From contig JAFTCL010000066.1 of the NCBI GenBank assembly GCA_017454745.1, forward strand, positions 1-64,000: a stretch of 64,000 nucleotides of DNA, read 5' to 3'. The notes beneath the pieces are model-generated. The model saw nothing but the letters and a program-made list of their open reading frames with translations. It did not search any database and had not been told where the DNA came from. This DNA is from Kiritimatiellia bacterium. GTDB lineage: Bacteria; Verrucomicrobiota; Kiritimatiellia; RFP12; UBA1067. Shown here piece by piece: positions 52,360 to 61,200 of this stretch. Position 1 is the first letter of the stretch; each line of letters opens with the position of its first letter. Made by a program: the position numbers and the translations under genes.

Positions 52360-52860
52360 ATGGCGCAAGAGTGGAATATCCGTCCGCGCGGCCACGTGTG
52401 CGCGGCTTGCGGCAGACAGTTTGAGGACAAGCAGCAGTACGTGTCGGCCCTGCGGGATGCCGAGGGCGGGTACGAGCGGTTGGATTACTGCATGAAATGC
52501 TGGCGCGACACCCCCCGCGATTGGGAGCCGTTCAGCTTCTGGGAGGGGGAATACGCCGCTCCGCCGCCGGCGGCGGAGAAAAACGAGCCGGTCAAAAAAG
52601 AGACTGCGGAGGATTTACTGCGGGACCTTATCGCCAAGGACGACCCGGAGATGCGCAACGCGGTTTACGTGCTGGCGGTGATGTTGGAACGGGGCAAGCA
52701 GCTGGTGGAGCGCGATGCCAAACCGCACGAGAGCGGCGGTATCCTGCGTATTTACGAACACCGCAAGAGCGGCGACACTTTCACCGTGTTGGATCCGCGG
52801 CTGCGGCTTGACCAGCTGGGCGAGGTGCAGCAGCAGGTGATTGGCCTTTTGGGCGGTTGA
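52360..52860 (+). CDS. Zinc-ribbon protein, unknown
   Basis: A 166-residue cytoplasmic protein. N-terminal CAACG and CMKCW pairs about 30 residues apart (residues about 14-50) form a zinc-ribbon. Residues about 75-166 are helical and acidic, with a VLDPRLRLDQLGEVQQQ segment near the end. No function is recognised. It sits between the carboxypeptidase and the MlaD-like gene with short gaps on one strand, perhaps co-transcribed; conserved hypothetical proteins of this form appear in PVC genomes as an impression only. Confidence 0.7.
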   Translation: MAQEWNIRPRGHVCAACGRQFEDKQQYVSALRDAEGGYERLDYCMKCWRDTPRDWEPFSFWEGEYAAPPPAAEKNEPVKKETAEDLLRDLIAKDDPEMRNAVYVLAVMLERGKQLVERDAKPHESGGILRIYEHRKSGDTFTVLDPRLRLDQLGEVQQQVIGLLGG

Positions 52861-52919
52861 CCGGGACCGGACACGGTCCCCGGCGTTATCACGGCGGGCG
52901 TCCCGCCAAGGAGAGCGAT

Positions 52920-54041
52920 ATGGCAAAGCGTGGCAGAGGCGGAGAGTTTTTTTCGGAGCTGATGGTCGGCGTGTTCATGGTGGCGGTGCTGGCGCTGTTG
53001 GCGTACTTCACCATCATCGTGGCGGGGGTGGACATCATGAACGGCACCAAAGCCCGGCATCAGCGGATTTCGGTGATGTTCGAGGACGTCGGCGGCCTGA
53101 AGGAGCGCGATTCAGTGGTGATGCGCGGAATGCCGGTGGGTACGGTCGAGGGGATGAGCCTTGAGGGCCGCCAGATCCGGGTGAACGTGAATCTCCGGAA
53201 ACCGGTCGAGCTTCGCGAGGGATACCGGTTTTCGGTGTGTTCCGGATCGCTGCTGGGCGGCAACTACCTGTTGATCGAGGAGGGCGAAGGGGCGGTGCTG
53301 CCGGCCGGCGCGAGCCTTGTCGGCGAGACGCCCAAACAGTGGATGCGCGATTTGGGCGAGGTGGTGGCGGATTTGCGAGAGGCGACCAAGGACGGCCACC
53401 TCAAAAGCATCATCACCAATCTCGACGCCACGGCCGGATCGTTGCGGGAGGTGTCTTCCCGGTTGGAAAACGGCGAGGGTACCTTGGGCAAGCTTTTCTC
53501 CAACGACATGGCGCTTTACAACGATCTCTCCAACGCGGTCAACCGCATCAGCTCCATCGCCGAAAAAATCGACAGCGGCGAAAACTCCGTCGCCCAGCTG
53601 ATTAACGACAGCGGCGAATCGTTCCGCGATTTGCGCGATTCCATTGCCAACGTTAAAGCAATTACCGAGCGGTTGGAGCAGGGGGAGGGGACCTTGGGCC
53701 GTCTGCTGTCCTCCGACGACACCATCTACCGCGATATCCAGGATATGGTGGCGGCGCTTAAGGAAACCGCTGTCCGGCTGGAGAACGGCGAGGGGGCGCT
53801 GGGCAAGCTGCTCAAGGATGACGACCCGCTGTACAGTGACCTTTCCGACACGGTGGCCAACCTAAAGATCGTCACCGACCGGCTGGCCAACGGCGAGGGG
53901 ACGCTCGGCAAACTTTCCGCCGATTCGGAGCTGTACGATGATGTCCACGGTTTAATCCAGGATGTGCGCCAGACCGTCGACAATTTCCGCGACACCACCC
54001 CGATTTCCGCCTTTTCCAGCCTGATTATGGGGGGGCTGTAA
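52920..54041 (+). CDS. MCE/MlaD-family lipid-transport protein with repeat tail
   Basis: A 373-residue protein starting at ATG 52920 after AAGGAGA. One N-terminal transmembrane helix (about residues 11-36) anchors it in the inner membrane, then an MCE domain (about 45-120; ISVMFEDVGGLKERDSV, GTVEGMSLEG, SLLGGNYLLIEEG). The rest is a coiled repeat region with about four units of the form R-L-x-x-GEGTLGKL...D-x-x-Y-x-D. MCE proteins form rings that pass lipids between membranes; an elongated repeat tail would lengthen the tunnel. No permease (MlaE) or ATPase (MlaF) gene is adjacent, although the carboxypeptidase and Dus genes are. Confidence 0.88.
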   Translation: MAKRGRGGEFFSELMVGVFMVAVLALLAYFTIIVAGVDIMNGTKARHQRISVMFEDVGGLKERDSVVMRGMPVGTVEGMSLEGRQIRVNVNLRKPVELREGYRFSVCSGSLLGGNYLLIEEGEGAVLPAGASLVGETPKQWMRDLGEVVADLREATKDGHLKSIITNLDATAGSLREVSSRLENGEGTLGKLFSNDMALYNDLSNAVNRISSIAEKIDSGENSVAQLINDSGESFRDLRDSIANVKAITERLEQGEGTLGRLLSSDDTIYRDIQDMVAALKETAVRLENGEGALGKLLKDDDPLYSDLSDTVANLKIVTDRLANGEGTLGKLSADSELYDDVHGLIQDVRQTVDNFRDTTPISAFSSLIMGGL

Positions 54042-54043
54042 GT

Positions 54044-54979
54044 TTGTCCGGCTGCGGTTCCGACGCCTTTTACCTCGCCCCGCTGCGCGGGGTGACCGGG
54101 CGCACCTTTAGGGCGGTGCAAGCCCGACATTTCACTCCCGCCCCGGTGGCGGTGGCGCCGTTCATTCCCACTTGCGCCGGCGACCGCGTTAAGCCCGCTG
54201 TTTTGGCGGATATTGCGCCCGACCCGGAAACCCCGGTGGAAGTGATTCCCCAGCTGATCGGGAAAGATCCCGGCCAGTTGCGGGTGATGCTCCGCGCTTT
54301 AAAGGATATGGGGTACCGCAAGGCCGATTTGAACGCCGGCTGCCCTTGGCCGTTTGTCGCCAAAAAAGGCCGTGGTTGCGGGCTGATGGCCAGCGCCGAG
54401 GCGTTTGAGCGAATGCTAGAAGCCGGGTGCGATGAGCTGCCGGACGGTTTTTCGGTGAAAGTCCGGCTGGGGCTGAAGGATTCCGGGTTGCTGGCGGAGC
54501 GGATGCCGGTAATTAACCGTTACCCGTTGCGCGAGGTAACCATACACCCCCGTACTGCCAAGCAGATGTACGACGGACAGGTGGATCTGGACGTTTTCGC
54601 GGAAGTGCTGCCGCTTTGCCGCCATCCGGTGGTGTACAACGGCGATATCCGCACCTGCGCCGACTGGCAGACGTTGAAACGGCGTTTCCCGCAAGTTACC
54701 CGGTGGATGGTTGGCCGCGGGATGGCCATGAACCCTGCGTTGATGGAGTCCTTTCTGGCCGGTACGGATTTGCCCCCCGATTATGGACGGATCGCCGGTT
54801 TTTGCGCCGATTATCTGGAGACCGCCGCCGCTGAACTTGCCGGACCGACCCAAGTACTGGGGCGTATGAAAGAATTATGGAGTTACCTGCACTTCATCTA
54901 TCCGGACGGCGAGACGCGCTGGAAGGCAATCCGGCTGTGCCGCACGCTTGACGAATATTTGCGGGTGGTGCGCGGATAA
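54044..54979 (+). CDS. tRNA-dihydrouridine synthase family protein
   Basis: A 311-residue protein starting at TTG 54044, immediately after the MlaD-like stop with a GGGG-type site. Dus hallmarks: YLAPLRGVTGRTFR at the N-terminus (FMN site), the LNAGCPWP(F) catalytic Cys region, VKVRLGLKD, and HPRTAKQMYDG then VVYNGDI and MVGRGMAMNP. It is an FMN enzyme that reduces uridines of the tRNA D-loop. Slightly atypical LNAGCPWPFVAKKGRGCG, where the second residue set is normally INMGCP, so the subfamily is not decided. Confidence 0.9.
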   Translation: MSGCGSDAFYLAPLRGVTGRTFRAVQARHFTPAPVAVAPFIPTCAGDRVKPAVLADIAPDPETPVEVIPQLIGKDPGQLRVMLRALKDMGYRKADLNAGCPWPFVAKKGRGCGLMASAEAFERMLEAGCDELPDGFSVKVRLGLKDSGLLAERMPVINRYPLREVTIHPRTAKQMYDGQVDLDVFAEVLPLCRHPVVYNGDIRTCADWQTLKRRFPQVTRWMVGRGMAMNPALMESFLAGTDLPPDYGRIAGFCADYLETAAAELAGPTQVLGRMKELWSYLHFIYPDGETRWKAIRLCRTLDEYLRVVRG

Positions 54980-55259
54980 TTTATGGCGGACGGTTTGACA
55001 GTTGGATGGTTGATTTAGTTGCTAGTCGATCTAGTTGTTCTAGTTAATCTAGCCATAGGACTTCAGACCTAAGCCATAAGACATCCAGACCCTAGCGGCT
55101 AACCACTAACTCGTCACCCGTCACTCGTAATTTGTCACTTTCCCTATCCCCCCGAAATTCGTGCTTTACAAACCATAACTATTGATGGTAACATTACTAT
55201 CATTGGAAGTTGTAAAAGGTGTTTTTTGCTGCATATTCTCGGCAATTGGAGGTTGGTTT
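54980..55259. repeat. Intergenic stretch with CTAG-rich and GTCAC-type short repeats
   Basis: Between 55018 and 55056 four CTAG tetranucleotides occur in one short run of irregular repeats, and near 55106-55140 GTCAC/TCGT units recur. CTAG is scarce in many bacterial genomes. No gene is seen. The 3' part carries the promoter of the giant gene. Confidence 0.55.
55165..55194 (+). promoter_or_regulatory. Possible sigma-70-type promoter for the giant surface protein
   Basis: TTTACA, an 18-base spacer and TAACAT, about 65 nt upstream of the ATG at 55260. Confidence 0.4.
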
Positions 55260-58200
55260 ATGAAACTTAATGCGTTATTGGCGGCTTTTGCCGCTTTTGC
55301 GGCTCTTACTCTCGGCGCGTACGCGCGCACAATGGGCATATCGGGAATGACGGATCAAACCGTTACTTTTGTTTTTGATGCGGATGATGCCAACGACTAC
55401 GAATTGTTCCTGGCGCACGGCGCGACCGACTGTGGCGAAGACAAGTTCGCCTGGGAAAACTTCGAGAAAATCGCCGATGTCCCGTATGACATGACATCGT
55501 TTACCTACGAGGTTCCGGACGCGCTCCGGGATGGTCGCCCGATGCGTGCTTTCCTTTTGCAGCGCGATGGCATTAACATGGTGAGGGAGTTCAAGTCCAT
55601 AAGCTCAAATGGTTCGCAGTGGATTGACGCAGGTGTCCCGCCAGCCAGCAACTGGATTATCGATTTCCGTTTCAGGACCGGCGCTACCCTTCCGAATGAC
55701 ACGGCGTTCTTTGGCCAGCAGTGGGCCGGATCGAAGTATCTGTTTATTTTGCAGAGCAACGTTTTCAAGTTTTACGGTGGCCCGACGAATTTTAGGGCGC
55801 CTATCGCCAATACCGACTACCGATGCGTGATTGACCCGTCTAACTATCTTACGCTTACTGGCGGCGGCGCGGAAGAACGCAATTCCGTCAACCGCTCGGT
55901 GAACGGCTCCGGAAACTTTGCCCTTTTCGCCATCAACAACGGCGGATACCGTGGTTCCTACACGTTCTACCGTCTGAAGATCGTGGCCGACAGGACTCCC
56001 ATCCGCGACTTCGTTCCCGCCGCGAATGCCGACGGTGATGTCGGCCTCTATGACCAAGTCAACAACGTCTTCTATCCCAGCAAGACCGAGTCGCAGTTCC
56101 TTGCCGGTGACGAGATGCCTCAGGGGCGCTTCGGTCGTGTCTCCAACACCTCGCCTTCGTTCAAATTCCGTCGTTCCGTGTCCGTTTCGTCCGCCACCGC
56201 GGACAAGATCACGCTTTCTTTCGGCAATCCCACTTCCGAGACGTACAAACTTTATGTCGCCTATGGCAATTCTGACGGAAAAGGCGACAAAAACGCCTGG
56301 ACTTCCTACGAAGCGGTTGACAATATCGCCGCCGACACCACATCCTACACCTACACGCTCCCCGCCGCGCTCAGGGCGGACGGCGCGTTCTTCCGTTTCT
56401 TCCTTGTCAAGACCGACAACCTTCCATACACCGCGGAACTCTCGTCTATCACCTCCACAGGAGCGCAGATGGTCCGCCTTGACTATGTTCCTGGTTACAA
56501 CACGTCCGTTGATCTTCGCTTCGGCGATGTCACGTACGCGAACCAGAAGGTCTTTTTCGGCCAGCACTGGGGCGGCAATGCGTACCTCTTCAATATGCAG
56601 TCGTCCACTTTCCGCTTCCATGGCAGCGGAGCAATTTCGGAAATTGTCCCTGCCGCCGCTACCGATTATCGCTGCCAAATCACCACGGACGGCAATTTCT
56701 TCCTCAGCAGTGGCGGAGAGACTTCCGGCCGGGCGGAAAACCTTCAGGCATACCCACTCATCGATCTCTGTGTTTTCGCGACGCATTCCAGCGGTTATGC
56801 CGCCGCTTTCCGTTTCGATTATATGTCCGTCGCGGACCACGGTTTCGTCGTGCGCGACCTCGTGCCGGTGCAGGCTTTGGACGGCAGGGGTGCGCTTTTC
56901 GACCGTTTCAGCGGCGAGGTGTTCGCCAATGTCACCGGCACCGACTTCGCGAAGGGTGCGCCCGTCGCACGCCAAGGTTGGGCCATTGCAACTACAGCCA
57001 GCTACGCCGCGTCGTCCACCGGTGCGCCGCGGCCGATGACGTTGCCAGCCAAGGTCACGCTTACGGAGGACACCGACTGGACCGGTATGCAATCGGAGCT
57101 TGCCAACGGCGTCACGGTTGATCTTAACGGCCACACGCTGCACGTTCTTGCGCCGGAGACGGACTCGCCCACCACCCCCATCATCTTCGAGGGCGCTGCC
57201 GGCAATCTTCATGTCACGGTTCCCGAAGGCGAAATGTGGAGCGCCAGAACGGTGCAGTTCAATAGTAATGTCAACATCATCAAAGACGGTCCGGGTACCT
57301 ATTTCGTCTCGAAAAAGAGCCCCGCCATCAAATCCATTACCGTTGCGGAAGGCACGGTGAAAGCCGGCGGTACCGCCTATTTGGCAAAAGGCACCAGAGT
57401 CACGGTCAAAAACGGTGCGACCTACGATGCCGGCGGCTATGGCGACAGCGTCTGCTTCTTCACCATTGAAGGTACCGGTCCGGATGGACTCGGCGCGTTG
57501 CGCAACACCGGCGGCGACATCGGTAACGGTACCGCGCAAATGGCGGGTCTGGTGCTCACTGGCGATGCTCTGGTGTCCGGCAACAGCCTTGGTCTCATCA
57601 ACAACAGCTACACTGCCACCACTTTTGAGCTGAACGGCCATACCCTGAGACTCAACATGAATTCTGGCAAGTCTTTCTGGATTTGCAGCTCCTCCGGTTC
57701 CACCGAGGGTACGATCATTGTCAATAGCGGCAGTGCATTTTTCCACAGAAACACCGTGAACATCCCGAATGTGGATCTAACGCTTATCGGTACTTCCGGC
57801 ATCGGGGCGGAAATTCCTTCCAGCAACCCGCCGAATGTCTATCTGCGCGACTTCACTTTGAACAGCGGTACCAAGTACAAGCAGAGTTCAAACCGCATGC
57901 ACGTGCGGAATCTCTTCATCCACGACGGCGCTACCATCGAGTCCACCGTGAGCTGGATTTACGTCTCTACCGCAGTGGTAGTCGATAACGAGACGACGGA
58001 CTTCACGCTCTATCCGCCGATCACCAACAACGGTACATATTCGAAGCTATACAAGTACGGTGCCGCCACGCTCACCATCGCGAACAACCATACCGACCAG
58101 CGTATGGACAACGGTGTGGAGATTTTCGGCGGTACGGTGGTAATGGACTCTACGGCATCGACGAAGTATCCTCAGCGGGCGATTTCGTCGCAGCCGGTTC

Positions 58201-61200
58201 CGGTGATCATCCATTCCGGTGCCACGCTCGACATGACGCGGTGCGGTACTGCTGCGGTCGCCCTTTCCGGGCTTGTGATCGAGGAAGGCGGTACGCTGCT
58301 TCATACCGCGGACCAGACGATTTCCTTCACCAAGTCCCCGTCCTTCGATAAACCCGAGCCCTTCGCCTTTACGGGCACGGTGAATTTCACGCAGCCGGCC
58401 AATTTCGTTTTGACCGAACTCTTCGCCGGCGCGAATGCTCCGACGGCCGGTACTCCTCTCACGCTGTTGACGGCGGGAGCGATTACCGCCAACAGCGGCG
58501 GTCGGTTCAATGTCATCGGTTGCCCATACGATTATGACATCGACGTAACCTCCACGTCGGTCATTTTAAAGACGGTTGCCGAGGGCGCGACGATTCCCGA
58601 CCCGATCAAGATTTGGTCGGTAGGTGGTAACTATGTATATGGTAACGCCACCACCGGTGACAATTTCCGCTTCCCGCTTGCGCAAAAGCTTACGGCCGAG
58701 GGGTGGAACGTGAATATGACCGGTTGGCGCAGGACAAACCCGAACGGCATCCAGTCCTCTTCCACCGCCTGGGGCAGCCATGGCGGCATTGTCGATCTCG
58801 CGCTCAAGACCTCCGCCACCCGCGCCGGACTCCTTGAGGGGCTGGAGACCTACGCGGCGGCAGCGAATGATCCAAACTTCACCATCCTCGTCTGCGGCGA
58901 TATGGACGTTGGCGATGGCGTTTCCGATGCGACGGTGCTCGCCAACTACAAGGCGGCCGTGACGCGCATCAAGGCGACGTTGCCGATGACGACCGTGATT
59001 GCCTCGACAATCCCTGGCGCCTCGCAGACCCTTAACAGCCAGATTGCGGACTGGTGCGCCGCGGAGACGGATGTCGAGTGTGTTGATCTCGCCTCGGCGA
59101 TGTCCTCCGGCATTACCGCCGCGACTTGCGATACCGCCGCCGGCCTGCTTAAGGAGAAGCTGCTGGCGTTGGTGGCGGCCAACGGCGGCGTGTGCCCGCA
59201 CTCGGGCTGGACCCGCCCGGCGGTCACGCTCGGGGCCGAGAACAATGTCCCGGCGGAATACCTCGCAGGCTTCACTCGCGTCCGTACTATCGAGCCGACC
59301 CCGACTCAGGGCTTCTCGCAGGATCTTTACGCGATTCCTTACACTTACGCGCCGCCGATGCAGGAGACCGGCATCACGAAGGTCGGTTACTACATCGAAC
59401 TGGTACGCAAAGACACCGGTGCCCTGCAGGCGCTGTGGGTGGATATGGATGCGCCAGGCTCCAACTGGGCCGATGTGGCCTTCCCTGTGACTCTCGCCCA
59501 GCAGAAAAAGACTGCTGTGACCAAACTCCATGTGTGGAGCAACTTCGGAGGCGTGACGACGGTTCCGGCAAGTGATGACGCGGTTGAAGGATTCATTGAA
59601 TTCAACCCGATCAACTACAGTGCGCCGGTCACGGATGTGGCGGGGGCTATCGCCGAGCCGTGGTCGGGTAATATGTACGGTTTTAACGACACCTTTACCA
59701 CCAGCGGTACCAGCGGCCACGGCTGCTTCCAGTTGATGCGGAAGTTTGCTGATTCGAGTGCCTTCCCGGCCGGCGAGATTCTCTTCGCCTACAACAACTG
59801 GGGTAAGGGTACCACCGATGTTAATCCGCGTGCGATTGGCATGGGGTCGCTTGCCGACTATGGTCTGCTCGGCGTCTCCGGCGACAAGTCGTTTGATCGG
59901 ACCTTCACCTATGGTGCCGAGGGCAGCGATGCGGCGAACATCTGTTCGCTGGCCTATTCGACCATCAAGATCGAATTCTGGTTGCAGTATAGCGGCGGCA
60001 CTCCTACCCGCGCCGCGCTTGCTGACGCTTCGTGGACCGGTGCTGCGGATTCCGAATTCACCAATGTCGGCAACTGGGGTAAAGACGGCAACGCCGCCAC
60101 CTCGATCGCGAACAGCAATCTGCTGATTCCGGAAGGTGTCAACAAGTCCTTCACCTACATCGGATACGATCCGATCAACCTCTACGGTTCCGTCTTGATG
60201 ATGGACGGCATCGGTACCTTCCCGACGGTTGGCGGCATCTATCTTGCCGGGTTGGATATGGGTGCGACCGGCAAGTTGGTTTTCGATCCCGTGAAGTTCA
60301 GCATCCGCGTGGCTTCGGTACCGGTCTTCGCCGATGGCGCGAAGCTCGCGCTGACCTCCAATTACGCTTCCAGCACCAAGGGACGTTTCCTCTTGATGAC
60401 GTGGGATAACGGGTCGCTTGACCTGACCGATTCCGCGCTCAACGCTCTCTTCGACACAGCTAGTGCCAGTGGCGCGGAGGTGAAGGTGTGGGCGGAGAAT
60501 CTTGCTCAGGGCGGTCGGCTCTGGCTCGATCTCAACTACTCTGCCGCGAAGCAGCAGGTGAATGTCCTTTGCGTGGGCGACTCGATCACTCACGGCAGCG
60601 ATTCCACCTACGGAAACTGGCGCGTCTTCTTGATGAAGCGCCTCGCCGCTGACGGTTACGCCCCGGTCGCCAAAGGTCACCGCTTCGACCAGAGCCACGA
60701 CATTTGCGGAGCGACCATGCCCGACGAGTGGATTTACCACTCCGGCATCAGCGGTCAACGTCTCGTCACTCTGAACGGCGGTGGCACGATAGACTCCATC
60801 GAGAACTTCCTCGATCAGGCGGGCGATGTCGATTTCGTGCTGGTCAAGCTCTGCACGAACGACATCAACTCCAACAATTCCACCGCCGAGCAGCTCTACC
60901 CGGTGTGGCAGCAGTTGGTCTGGAAGGTGCTGAACCAGAAGCCTCACGCGAAGTTCATCGCCGGCGCGGTGGTGGATATCGCTTACGACGCGGCAAAGAA
61001 CGGCCAAGTGGTGGCGTTCAACACGTTGATGAAGAACGCCGCCGAGGGCGATATCTTCCCGGCCAAGCGCGTTTACTTCGCCGACCTCTACACGCCGTGC
61101 TACCGCTACGACGCGCAGGGCAACTACATCAACGGTAGCTTCTACGGTAACACCAACCTCCATCCCGACTGGCCGGGTGAGGATAAGATGGCGGAAACCT

